Assembly: GCA_013215295.1 (NCBI GenBank)
Contig: JABSOZ010000029.1
Coordinates: 1 to 42,009 of the forward strand
Source: Colwellia sp.
Lineage (GTDB): Bacteria; Pseudomonadota; Gammaproteobacteria; Enterobacterales; Alteromonadaceae
Direction of reading: 5' to 3'
DNA length: 42,009 bases
The notes below the pieces were generated by a model. The model saw nothing but the letters and a program-made list of their open reading frames with translations. It was not told the origin of the DNA and did no database searches. Position numbers and translations under genes: made by a program. Shown here piece after piece: positions 26,921-35,528 of the stretch (position 1 is the first letter of the stretch; the number at the start of each line of letters is the position of its first letter).

Positions 26921-28657
26921 TTACCAATTGGCAACATTTGTCGCATCAAAACTTAACGCTGCTTGTAATATATCACGCGCTTTTTTAAGATCTGCAATGT
27001 AAGTTGCTACATCTGTTGTATCAGAAGAACCAAATGCTATCGTTACAGGCTTTAGTCCGATGAACGTGTGAATTTCAGCAAATTGTGCGTCAGTAATGGG
27101 TGAGTGCGGGTTAAATTGTAAGCCTAATGCAAAGCCTTTCATTTCAGACCAATGTTTAGCAACATCTTCAAAATCGTAATCTGCAGTACCTGATTTATCT
27201 AAATCAACACTTACGTCATTAATATAATGAATAACAGTCGCGGCAACTGCTTTTTCCCATGCATTAACGGCAATATCACGTTGTGCTTCAAGGGCTGTTG
27301 TTTGATCCGCAGTAAATGCAGTACCGACGTTATCATTAATAATTTTACGACCGGCTAAAAATGCTTCCATTGCATCTTTAGTGAAATCTGTTGGGTTAGC
27401 ATTATTTGCAGTGCCACGGTCTCGCTTAGCAGCATTAATAGAGTTGCCTAAGTTCACTTCTGATGTTAAATCGAATTTTCCATCAGCGTCAGTATCGTGT
27501 TTACCGTTCCAATCAACACGACCAGTAGCTGCATCATCAGCATCAACTTTACCGGCAATTTCATTGTCGTTATATTCTAAGAAATCTCGAGCAGCGCCAA
27601 AATAACCAAAACCCTCATCGTAGCCATGTTCAAGCGCAGTATCTGGCTTACCATCACCACGAGCACTAATGTTATCGGCGGCTAAGCCTTCATCCAAATA
27701 ATCATCAGTACCTTGAGAATAAGTGATACTCATGAGTAAGAACTTTTGAATCAGTTGTTTTAAATCAGTGCCATTAGTGTTGACATATACTTTGGTAATT
27801 TCGCTATCTGTCGCTTCATCACGTCGAATATTTGCATTTACCGCATTGTCAGCTAATTGATCAAAATAAGCATCAACTAAAGTTTCCGGTGTCATGCCTG
27901 CGCCTGCGCCAACAAAACTTGTACCATCAGTCCATACTTTTCGCATGCGACTAGCGTCACGACCCGCAATTTTACCTTCTAACGTTTTAAGGGTTGAAGA
28001 GACATCAGTAATAAAGGCCTGTTTCGCATCAGACATGAAAGTTAACGCGAAGTTGTTATTGTATTGATCATCAGTCGTACGAAAGTATGTGTTCAACTTA
28101 TCAATTACCGCTTGCTTATCTGCAAATTCATTGGCATCGATATCCGCCTGTAAACCACTACCAATATAGGTATTTAACTCAGCGATTAAGGCATGACGAG
28201 CGCTTTGACCACTATAGCCAACACTTGATTCCCCTGAAATTATTTTACTTTCAAATTTATAAGTATCAAGTAAATCATTTACGGTAATTGTAAGTTCTTT
28301 AGAAAATGAAAGGCCGCCATTATCTGTAACTGTGATATTAGCAGTCAACGACTCTGCATTTTCAAAGTTAGCCATAACATCAGTTTTCAAGCTTAAATCA
28401 TTGCCTGAAATTGCAAACATCTCGCTATCAGTAGTGAAAGTAAAACTATCATCTGAATTTGCATCGGTGGCTGAAAGTGTACCAATCACTGCACCCGCAG
28501 AATTTTCATCTACAACAATACTTGTAACAGCAATGTCAGATGGCGCTGTATTAGTAGGAGTTTCTGGCGTTGATGAACCGCTACTTGAACCACCACATGC
28601 CGATAAAGTTAAAGATGCTGCGATTGCAAGGGCAAGCGCTTTTATATTCGTTTTCAT
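26921..28657 (-). CDS. DUF4856 lipoprotein with N-terminal cadherin-like domain
   Basis: 578 residues. The lipobox LSAC (Cys at about 21) is followed by a Gly/Ser/Pro/Thr linker and a cadherin-like domain (about 40-128: VDENSAGAVIGTLSATDANSDD with calcium-binding-style Asp residues, and ITVTDNGGLS). The rest (about 135-575) is the DUF4856 domain, starting YKFESKIISGESSVGYSGQSARH and containing GHDEGFGYFG-like (ALEHGYDEGFGYFGAARDF) and calcium-like D-x-D-x-D motifs (DTDADGKFD, DLDKSGTADYD). DUF4856 proteins are encoded beside imelysin-like and TonB-receptor genes, which points to an outer-membrane role in iron uptake. Biochemical function is unknown. It is the first gene of its operon and has a Fur-like site upstream. 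Confidence 0.9.
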   Translation of the reverse strand: MKTNIKALALAIAASLTLSACGGSSSGSSTPETPTNTAPSDIAVTSIVVDENSAGAVIGTLSATDANSDDSFTFTTDSEMFAISGNDLSLKTDVMANFENAESLTANITVTDNGGLSFSKELTITVNDLLDTYKFESKIISGESSVGYSGQSARHALIAELNTYIGSGLQADIDANEFADKQAVIDKLNTYFRTTDDQYNNNFALTFMSDAKQAFITDVSSTLKTLEGKIAGRDASRMRKVWTDGTSFVGAGAGMTPETLVDAYFDQLADNAVNANIRRDEATDSEITKVYVNTNGTDLKQLIQKFLLMSITYSQGTDDYLDEGLAADNISARGDGKPDTALEHGYDEGFGYFGAARDFLEYNDNEIAGKVDADDAATGRVDWNGKHDTDADGKFDLTSEVNLGNSINAAKRDRGTANNANPTDFTKDAMEAFLAGRKIINDNVGTAFTADQTTALEAQRDIAVNAWEKAVAATVIHYINDVSVDLDKSGTADYDFEDVAKHWSEMKGFALGLQFNPHSPITDAQFAEIHTFIGLKPVTIAFGSSDTTDVATYIADLKKARDILQAALSFDATNVANW

Positions 28658-28730
28658 GAGAGACCTTTAAGATATAAAATAATGTAAATGTTAATGTTTC
28701 TGTTTTTTATTCAGGAACCTTAACACTAAT

Positions 28731-28749
28731 GTTAATGCGAATCGATACC
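28731..28749 (-). promoter_or_regulatory. Candidate Fur operator of the DUF4856 operon
   Basis: GTTAATGCGAATCGATACC on the plus strand matches the 19-base Fur consensus at about 13 positions. On the minus strand it overlaps the spacer of a weak promoter, TTACGA-N17-TAACAT, about 75 bases before the DUF4856 start codon. Confidence 0.5.
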
Positions 28750-28862
28750 ATTCGTAAAATAATTACTTGTTAACTATAAAAATTATTGAATATTCGCACT
28801 GCTACACAGAGAGATGTTTCACAAATAAATTTGAAAAAAACTCCCTTTTTTGAATGAAAAAC

Positions 28863-28966
28863 CGTCTTGTAAAAACTGGAAATAGCCAGCCCCATTGCTG
28901 GTCCGTTAATTCAGCCCTTTGGTTCGATAGCTTAGTTGTCCATCTGAATTTGTGTTTTTACAAACG
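28863..28966. other. Large nested inverted-repeat element, possible structured RNA
   Basis: Outer stem: CGT-(bulged C)-TTGTAAAAAC (28863-28876) pairs with GTTTTTACAA-ACG (28954-28966). Inside it are two further stems: CCAGC/GCTGG (about 28886-28901) and AATTCAG/CTGAATT (about 28908-28950). Together they can fold into a three-way junction of about 104 bases. It lies between the HmuS-like gene terminator and the Fur-like promoter of the next operon. No known riboswitch signature was recognised and there is no ORF. Confidence 0.5.
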
Positions 28967-28998
28967 TTTGTGGCAAGTACTTTCGTTTCATTTATTAT

Positions 28999-29028
28999 AG
29001 ACAGACTACGTCCCTACGTAATCTGTCT
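28999..29028 (-). terminator. Hairpin after the CobN/HmuS-like gene
   Basis: Minus-strand AGACAGATTACG / CGTAGTCTGTCT with a six-base loop, 12 paired bases with one G-U wobble, nine bases after the stop codon. The downstream tract ATAATAAA is T-poor, so termination efficiency is uncertain. Confidence 0.65.
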
Positions 29029-29036
29029 ACTTCCGA

Positions 29037-32000
29037 CTAAGCCGCTCGGTCTACTATTTTAGAATTACTTGTTGATAATAAATATATCTGCTGTTTATTG
29101 GGTTTAGCGCTTTTGGTTTGCCAAAATGCGCCAAAAATTACCAGTAATAAAATGATTGCTAATGCGTAGTAAATAAAATCGTTGGGCTCTATCGTTTGAA
29201 CCGTTTGCTTCTCAAGCTTTTGGCCTTCCACTTGTTGCTCGTTTTGGTCCGACTTAACTTCAGACAGAGCTTGCTGCTCAGCGAGTTGTTGGTTGTTCAT
29301 TTCTTTCTGAGCTTGTGCACTTGCCGCCATAACTTCCATGGTTTTTGCTACTAACGGTGCTAAACCAAAGCCTTGGGCGAGTTCATTCACATGTGCTTTT
29401 ACCGCGTCGTTTAAAATAACTAAGTCATTTTTATTCACTACATCGATATATTGCTCAACAAGTTGCTTTAAACGCTCAGCATCAGCTTGCCAGTAATCTT
29501 TACGCTCGGCTTCAAGCATTCTTTCCATCATTCGAGCAAAGGCCGCTGGATTAATTTTTTTAAACCATTCATCAAGTGCTATCGCTAATTTGTCATTCAC
29601 ATAAATATCCATATATTCATCCCATTGATCGTTTCTGATCAAGTTAGGGTCAACGACTTGCCAACCAAAAAAGTTATCCATTTTTGAAGCTAATGACACA
29701 GCACCTGAGTAACCTTCTTTTTGCAACTCTTTTATCCAACGTGGGTGAAACATGCGGGTACGTAATTCTTTGGCAAGGAATAAACCGGCGTCTTCAGCTT
29801 TGCCATTTTTAGCATCGCGTAAATTAGCCACCACCATGTCAGGGCTCTTGCCGTCAATATTTCGCACCGCTAAACTTAGTGCGCCAAAATATTCAAAAGG
29901 ATCGTCGGTACTTAGCATACCAAATAGGTTAGATGAACGAGCAAATAGCGCAATGTCGGTGCCCGATAATTGCTTAGCATAAAGTTGTACTTCTTTACCT
30001 TGGCTGTTTTCTGCTTTTTGTCCCCAACGGCTATTGTCAGCGCCGAAAAAATAGCCCATTTTACCTAAGTAAACGTCTGATATTTTTTTGTCATCTTCCC
30101 AAGTATCACTGGCCCAGGCAGCATCATCAACCCCAGTACCGTAGTCCCCTGATTGATTAGAGAATATTCGAATGGTAGATAGGTACTCGGCTTCTTTCTC
30201 ATCAACCCCTTCACTGAGCAAGTCTGCTTTTACTTTTTCGCTGTTTTTCCAAATAGAGTTATTCTCTTCTTTTAAAACCGCGACTTGATTAACGGCCTTT
30301 GCCAGCATTTGCATAACATTAGGAAACGCATCGCGATATAAGCCAGTGGCTGATACAACAACGTCAATGCGTGGACGTTTTAATTCACTGTACGGAATAA
30401 TTTCGGTGCCAATAACACGACCACTTTTACTCCATTTAGGTTTAACACCCATGGCGTATAACACTTGCGATTCAAGCACACCATAATGACGCATAGTTTC
30501 AATTGACCATAATGAGAAGGCCATTTTGTCAGGGTAGGTTTTATGCTTTTGGTAGTAATTAGCAATCATTTGCTGGGTAAGTTCTTTGCCTTGCTCAAAA
30601 GCGGCTTGCGTAGGAACACGTGACGGATTAAAACCAAATAAGTTATAACCGGTTGCCAATGACTCAGGATGACGAATAGGATCGCCGCCCGACTTTACCG
30701 GGATATATTTAGCGCTAAGAAAGTCGACCATGGCATCCAACTCGTGAATATTTGCCATGCTGTTATATAATGTTTTGCCGCGCTCGATATCGGCTTGTAA
30801 ATCTTCGCTAAGTTCTGCAAATGGCACTGGACGTTTGGCTGATTTCTCAGCGCCAGCAAGAATATAATTTTTAACCGTTAGATAACCTGATAAACGGCTA
30901 ATATCATTTTCTTGCGGTTTTTCAGGATTTTTTATTTTATCTTTATCTGGACTTTTCTCATGGTAAGTATGGCTATGTGCAATGCTTTCATCTTCGCTAT
31001 TTTCGTCTGAGTCGCTTTGTTCACCCACTAAGCTTTCTGCGTAATGGTTATGTTCGAACTCACTCGCTCGCACAGCAAATTCGCTGCCAAGCATTTGCAC
31101 TAAAGTTGATATAGTTAGCGGCTCTTCTGGAATATAACCATAAGTATGTAAACCTAGTGGCTGGTTCGCTGTGGCTAAGTCTTCAAGGTGAATATGTAAC
31201 GCGTCGATAAATTTTTCAAATGCTTGCTCAATTTGCGCTGGTTCCCAGTTTAAGTCTTTACAAATATTGGTATCGAAACATAATTTAGTCAGCTGTATTG
31301 CTGTTTTTTGCTTTACCCCACCTTGGTCTAGTTGTTTATATTGATGCATCAACTCATGTAAGTTACGTATTTCACCTTCTAAACCAGCTGCCGCAAACGG
31401 CGGGGTCATATGCGAAATAACGGTGGCTCGTCCACGTCGTTTGGTTTGCATTGCTTCACCAACATCGTCAACAATAAAAGGATAAACAACCGGCGTATCC
31501 CATACGGCTAAGTTACCTTGATCGTAAATAGACAAACCGCGTTCTTTACCCCCTAAATACTCTTGAGAGCCGTGAGTGCCTAGATGAACAATCGCGTCTG
31601 ACTGCCAATATTCACGGGCGTAAAAGTAGGATGCAAGATAGAAATGGTTAATAGGAACTAGGCCTTGATGATAAATCATGTTTTCATCATTTTTATTATC
31701 AGAACGTGGCGGTTGACGCATGATCAGCATATTGCCATTACGTATACGTGGCAGAATAAAAAAGTGTTTTCCGTCTTTTTCTACTGCCATGAAATTGTCT
31801 TGCGGCTTGCCCCAATGGTCGTTGATTTTTTTCGTTACTTGAGTCGGTAAAGCGTTGAACCAGGTTAGATATTTATCAATGGGCATCAGCTCTGCCAAAT
31901 CATTTTCTAATAACTCGGTTAATTGATAATCACGATAAAAAGGGTCGAGAATTTTTCTCGCATTTTCAACAAAATATTCTGCGTCGCGTTCCGCAGTTTT

Positions 32001-33341
32001 ATATCCTTCCTTCGCAAGTCGTTGGCTAATGGCTTCAATACTTTTAGGAATATTCATAAAGGAAGCGCCAACATCTTTGTCGCCCCAAACAAATACCGTG
32101 AGTTTTTTATCTTGGTTGGCTTTATATTTTAAGTTAACAAGATTAATCGCTTTGTTTACTAAGTGTTCAAGTTGGTAGTCGATGATTTCTACATTTTGGT
32201 CACTCATGTTCATCGCTGCAACGATCATCGGATCAATAACACCAGCGTTTTCTGGTAAGACTAAAGTGAATGACATCATATTCGCACTGACACCCTGCTT
32301 ATCATTTTCCCAGGTTTCCTTATCGCCTGAGTAATAGGTCATGGCATGCATCACTGGCACATTGAATTTTTCAAACTCAACTTTACGTTTGTTAGCCCAA
32401 TGAATATTACGGAAATTTATAATCAAGTCGACATCGGTTTGCATTGATAAAGATTCATCAGCGCTATTTTTTTCAGTACTATTTGTTTCAGCATTAGGTA
32501 ACTGCAATAAACGGCTATAGTCACCACTTACTGGGCTGAGTTCAAAAAAGAACGGCACGACATAAGCGCCTTTTGCTTCTAATTGCGCAATGGTGGCATC
32601 AATTAATTGTGTTTGCTCTGTTTCTATTAAAGCTCGTTGTAATAATACGGCTATTTTAGCTTGTTGACCTTTTACTGGACGGAGCTTTTTATAGGCGCTC
32701 AAGTCGTTGATGATTAACTTTGGTAGTGCCGGATGATAAATGCCTTGGCCTGGAAAAATAATCGGCGGTGGCACTTTAGTTGTTAACCGTTGATTTGACG
32801 TTCCGGCCTTGGTTTTAATATTCTTAGCCCTGATATATGCCAACATGTTATCAAGGTTTCTACTCCCTGCATTTTTCCAATAATCTTCTAACGTACTCGC
32901 TTCTTCGGTACTTAAACCTTTATTGAGCTTTTCATTTTGTAAGTAATTAAAGGCAACAACAGCGGTATTCACTTTCTTCATTGCCGTTGCGTAAGTATCA
33001 AAAGTAGCACTGGCTTCTCTTGCCGATACGGCATCAAGGATAACTAAATCATATTGATTAAAAAGTGCAGCAAGTGCTTCTGCTTGATTAACGTTTACTA
33101 GTAATGACTTAGCTGATTTTTGTTCAATTTGCCAGCTGGTATTTTCATTTTCATTAGCCACTTTTTTTAATAAGGTCACTTTAGCTGTATTGCTATGTGC
33201 ACCACTGACAAAGAGCATGCTTTGTACATTTTTTTTGTGTGTTTGCTCTATATCGACGTTCGATGTCTCAGCAGAAACATTACTGATAAAAGCACTGATG
33301 CCGAATAATAGGATGGAAATTTTAATTAGGGAATTTTTCAT
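29037..33341 (-). CDS. hmuS: CobN-like chelatase, periplasmic membrane-anchored (HmuS-like)
   Basis: 1434 residues of the CobN/magnesium-chelatase H family. Family blocks seen: VHLGTHGSQEYLGGKERGLS, YPFIVDDVGEAMQTKRRG followed by HMTPPF, SATGLYRDAFPNVM, and the GDYGTG...W...DVYLGKMGYFFG region. Unlike cobaltochelatase CobN it has a signal peptide (1-24, ending VSAE) and a C-terminal membrane segment (about 1389-1407), so the catalytic body faces the periplasm. An insert rich in His, Asp and Glu (about 775-815) interrupts the domain. No cobalamin genes are nearby; an HmuR-like receptor, HmuY and ExbB/DUF2149 genes are. In Bacteroidota the equivalent HmuS belongs to heme uptake and is reported to remove iron from heme. 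That role is inferred here from family and context. Confidence 0.88.
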   Translation of the reverse strand: MKNSLIKISILLFGISAFISNVSAETSNVDIEQTHKKNVQSMLFVSGAHSNTAKVTLLKKVANENENTSWQIEQKSAKSLLVNVNQAEALAALFNQYDLVILDAVSAREASATFDTYATAMKKVNTAVVAFNYLQNEKLNKGLSTEEASTLEDYWKNAGSRNLDNMLAYIRAKNIKTKAGTSNQRLTTKVPPPIIFPGQGIYHPALPKLIINDLSAYKKLRPVKGQQAKIAVLLQRALIETEQTQLIDATIAQLEAKGAYVVPFFFELSPVSGDYSRLLQLPNAETNSTEKNSADESLSMQTDVDLIINFRNIHWANKRKVEFEKFNVPVMHAMTYYSGDKETWENDKQGVSANMMSFTLVLPENAGVIDPMIVAAMNMSDQNVEIIDYQLEHLVNKAINLVNLKYKANQDKKLTVFVWGDKDVGASFMNIPKSIEAISQRLAKEGYKTAERDAEYFVENARKILDPFYRDYQLTELLENDLAELMPIDKYLTWFNALPTQVTKKINDHWGKPQDNFMAVEKDGKHFFILPRIRNGNMLIMRQPPRSDNKNDENMIYHQGLVPINHFYLASYFYAREYWQSDAIVHLGTHGSQEYLGGKERGLSIYDQGNLAVWDTPVVYPFIVDDVGEAMQTKRRGRATVISHMTPPFAAAGLEGEIRNLHELMHQYKQLDQGGVKQKTAIQLTKLCFDTNICKDLNWEPAQIEQAFEKFIDALHIHLEDLATANQPLGLHTYGYIPEEPLTISTLVQMLGSEFAVRASEFEHNHYAESLVGEQSDSDENSEDESIAHSHTYHEKSPDKDKIKNPEKPQENDISRLSGYLTVKNYILAGAEKSAKRPVPFAELSEDLQADIERGKTLYNSMANIHELDAMVDFLSAKYIPVKSGGDPIRHPESLATGYNLFGFNPSRVPTQAAFEQGKELTQQMIANYYQKHKTYPDKMAFSLWSIETMRHYGVLESQVLYAMGVKPKWSKSGRVIGTEIIPYSELKRPRIDVVVSATGLYRDAFPNVMQMLAKAVNQVAVLKEENNSIWKNSEKVKADLLSEGVDEKEAEYLSTIRIFSNQSGDYGTGVDDAAWASDTWEDDKKISDVYLGKMGYFFGADNSRWGQKAENSQGKEVQLYAKQLSGTDIALFARSSNLFGMLSTDDPFEYFGALSLAVRNIDGKSPDMVVANLRDAKNGKAEDAGLFLAKELRTRMFHPRWIKELQKEGYSGAVSLASKMDNFFGWQVVDPNLIRNDQWDEYMDIYVNDKLAIALDEWFKKINPAAFARMMERMLEAERKDYWQADAERLKQLVEQYIDVVNKNDLVILNDAVKAHVNELAQGFGLAPLVAKTMEVMAASAQAQKEMNNQQLAEQQALSEVKSDQNEQQVEGQKLEKQTVQTIEPNDFIYYALAIILLLVIFGAFWQTKSAKPNKQQIYLLSTSNSKIVDRAA

Positions 33342-33354
33342 GTGATTAATATCG

Positions 33355-33660
33355 CTACTCTTTTACGTAAATCATACTGCCGTCGGCCATTTCATAGGCT
33401 GTACCCGCTTTTTTACCTGTACCTGCCCCCATTTTTCCGTCGCTTTTAAAGCTTTCAATTATATTGCCTTTTTTAACGATAATTTCCATATTATCTTTGC
33501 CTGCGTTTATAATCACAGTGACATCTTCGGCAAGGAAAGGGTTTAAAGGATTTTGTGCGATGGCAATTAATAAAGCGGCAATAAGCACTAAAAACACATC
33601 AACTAGATTAACGACAGACAACGCTGGATTAATGCCTTCATCTTCATCAAGCAGCCTCAT
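33355..33660 (-). CDS. DUF2149 protein, ExbD-like partner
   Basis: 101 residues. The N-terminus RLLDEDEGINPALSVVNLVDVFLVLIAALLIAIA gives an acidic cytoplasmic start and one membrane helix (about 18-36) with an Asp in it (VNLVDVFLV). The NPALSVVNLVDVF pattern is the DUF2149 hallmark, and a small periplasmic domain follows. Position and the membrane Asp recall ExbD/TolR, which use proton flow with an ExbB/TolQ partner. The gene overlaps the ExbB/MotA-like gene by 14 bases and ends 13 bases before the chelatase gene, so the three are made together. It corresponds to a small membrane protein of the hmu operon of Bacteroidota. A direct role in powering the chelatase or the receptor is inferred. 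Confidence 0.85.
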   Translation of the reverse strand: MRLLDEDEGINPALSVVNLVDVFLVLIAALLIAIAQNPLNPFLAEDVTVIINAGKDNMEIIVKKGNIIESFKSDGKMGAGTGKKAGTAYEMADGSMIYVKE

Positions 33661-34255
33661 AATCTGTCTCCACAGCTTGCACTGGCAAGGTTGTTTCTTG
33701 GTGATCTTTTACCTGTGGCTTATTGTTAATTAATGGCATTAATGCCACGAGTTCTTCCACCATCCAACGCTTTTTAACCGACGCTATCCAAAAAGTGATT
33801 GATGCGATAACTAAACCAAAAATAACCGCGGAAAATGCGACGATCAAGTTTTCACTGATCCCTTGTATATTGCCGTCAGCCAAGCTTTTTAGTGCGGGTC
33901 CCATAGGGATCATCGTTGCAATTAGGCCTAACATTGGCGCAAGGCGACTGACGTTACGTACACCTTCAAGTTCTTTTAATGCCGCAACGTCAAGTTGGTC
34001 TTGACTAATATTAGGCATTTCATTTGCCAAGCTAGCCAAAGGATAACCGTTCAACTTCAGTTCGCGGTTACTCCCTAACTTTCCATTTAATAATTGAATA
34101 AACGGTTTGTAGTGGCGACGTCGTTGTACTGTCTGACTAAAAAATTGTCCGGTAGCAAATAATGAGTAAATAAAAAGTAAGGCTATAAGACATAGTACAG
34201 GGGCCATAAACAAGTCTGACAGCTGGTACATGATTTGTTCTATTTGGGGGATCAT
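33647..34255 (-). CDS. MotA/TolQ/ExbB-family proton channel protein
   Basis: 202 residues with three hydrophobic segments: about 16-36 (LCLIALLFIYSLFATG), then a pair around 105-125 and 137-160 (LAPMLGLIATMIPMGPAL and NLIVAFSAVIFGLVIASITF). The RLAPMLGLIATMIPMGPAL signature is the conserved TolQ/ExbB core. In this family the protein forms a proton-conducting ring with an ExbD-like subunit, probably the DUF2149 protein that overlaps it. AGGA lies seven bases before the ATG. A strong terminator separates it from hmuY upstream, so its level may be set by read-through. It could energise the HmuR-like receptor or the periplasmic chelatase. Confidence 0.88.
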   Translation of the reverse strand: MIPQIEQIMYQLSDLFMAPVLCLIALLFIYSLFATGQFFSQTVQRRRHYKPFIQLLNGKLGSNRELKLNGYPLASLANEMPNISQDQLDVAALKELEGVRNVSRLAPMLGLIATMIPMGPALKSLADGNIQGISENLIVAFSAVIFGLVIASITFWIASVKKRWMVEELVALMPLINNKPQVKDHQETTLPVQAVETDYEAA

Positions 34256-34272
34256 AATATATTCCTGATTAT

Positions 34273-34314
34273 AAAAAAAAGCTCAAGGCACTCGCTGGGG
34301 AGAGTACCCTGAGC
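34273..34314 (-). terminator. Intrinsic terminator within the hmu operon
   Basis: Minus-strand GCTCAGGGTACTC / GAGTGCCTTGAGC, a 13-bp stem with two G-U wobbles and an eight-base loop, followed by eight T. It lies 13 bases after the hmuY stop and before the ExbB-like gene. Confidence 0.88.
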
Positions 34315-34327
34315 CTTTAGGGTAAAA

Positions 34328-35509
34328 CTAGTTACTGGCTTCACCGGCCATTTCATTTATTTCATCGGCTCTGAAACTTATATTTCCAGAAACACCGTCT
34401 GCATTGTAATAACTGGTTAGTTGTAATTTGTGCGTTTTAGTCGAGGTTTTAATGATATAAACATCAAATTGAGACCATAATAAATGTCCGCCATTCACAC
34501 CATATTGGTACCAAGGTGTGTTATCAAAAGCTTTAACGCTATAGCTGTTTTCTTGTAAGCCGTAGAAAGGAATAGAGGCTGGGTCTAAAGCGTCATAGTT
34601 ATTATCAAAATCATGCATAGCTTGAGCATCGTCAGCAATGTTGATGATAAATTCAGCCGCAGTTTTATCTTCCGTACAAGGAAAATTAATATCCCAAGCA
34701 TCAACAATAGTAACTTCTTGGTTCGTATCAAAATCAACGTAAACGTGAGTCACATCACCAGAACAGACTAGTGACGCATCAATAATAAGTTCTTGCTCTG
34801 CAGCAAATTCAACATCAGCACTTCCTTGGTAAGCTATTTGTAAGGTAATTTGGCCAATACCTCGACCTACGGTAGTAATGCTTGTTGCTCTAAATTTGGT
34901 AAAAGCACTGTCGGAATGAGTAATGAAATATTTTGTATCAGCTGCAGTAACTACATGAGTTTCTGAGTTGTAATCGTAAAAGCCTTCAATAATGTTTGAC
35001 GTTACATCGCCAACAAACATGGTCTCATCAGTTGGAACATCACTTGTTTTAACGACTAAGTAGTCATCTAATTCTGTTTCAGCATTGGCAGCAATAAAGC
35101 TGTCAGCAATCGCTTGGCCTTCCGTATCAAAAAAATCACTATTATTACCCGTTGCATAGGCTTTAACTGCATTATCACTGTGTTGATTTAAGTACACACC
35201 ACTGCGTTTAAAAGCAACATCCCATACGGTGTTTGTTTCTGCTTGCTCTGCTGTTAACTCAACGATGACGTTGTTATCTAAGTCAAAGTACACAAATGCA
35301 GGTTCGCTCAAACTGCCTGTACTATAAGGGCCATTAATTTCACCTTGTATTGGCCCAGCAGGCGTAGTATCTGGCGTTGGTTCAGGTGTTATAGGTTCAA
35401 CTGTAATATCTTTGCTTGAGCTACTACTACCTCCACACGCTGTTAATAATACACATAATGCAATGCTGGTTAATTTAATGGACTTGCTGAAATTTGAACT
35501 TATTGTCAT
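34328..35509 (-). CDS. hmuY: HmuY-like heme-binding lipoprotein with two HmuY-type units
   Basis: 393 residues from the ATG at 35509, chosen because GGAG precedes it and it gives a clean signal peptide with lipobox LLTAC; an upstream frame would overlap the receptor gene. A Pro/Thr-rich linker follows. Two similar units are seen: VYFDLDNNVIVELTAEQAE then WDVAFKRSGVYLN in the first half, and VYVDFDTNQEVTIVDAWDIN in the second. Each ends in a strand pair (KFRATSITT...ITLQIAYQ; TKTHKLQLTSYYNADGVSGN). In Porphyromonas, HmuY is a surface lipoprotein that binds heme and hands it to HmuR. Which residues bind heme here cannot be told. It lies 19 bases after the receptor gene. Confidence 0.85.
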   Translation of the reverse strand: MTISSNFSKSIKLTSIALCVLLTACGGSSSSSKDITVEPITPEPTPDTTPAGPIQGEINGPYSTGSLSEPAFVYFDLDNNVIVELTAEQAETNTVWDVAFKRSGVYLNQHSDNAVKAYATGNNSDFFDTEGQAIADSFIAANAETELDDYLVVKTSDVPTDETMFVGDVTSNIIEGFYDYNSETHVVTAADTKYFITHSDSAFTKFRATSITTVGRGIGQITLQIAYQGSADVEFAAEQELIIDASLVCSGDVTHVYVDFDTNQEVTIVDAWDINFPCTEDKTAAEFIINIADDAQAMHDFDNNYDALDPASIPFYGLQENSYSVKAFDNTPWYQYGVNGGHLLWSQFDVYIIKTSTKTHKLQLTSYYNADGVSGNISFRADEINEMAGEASN

Positions 35510-35528
35510 ATTATTCTCCGATACTCTC

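Noticed and set aside
28863-28966. Cobalamin or other known riboswitch, or a tRNA, in the gap after the chelatase gene
   Set aside because: No B12-box or other known aptamer signature was recognised. The GGTTCGAT word resembles a tRNA T-loop, but no acceptor stem or anticodon arm can be drawn.
29037-33341. Aerobic cobaltochelatase CobN for vitamin B12 synthesis
   Set aside because: Signal peptide, C-terminal membrane anchor, absence of CobS/CobT or other B12 genes, and an HmuY/HmuR context argue for a heme-linked HmuS-type role.
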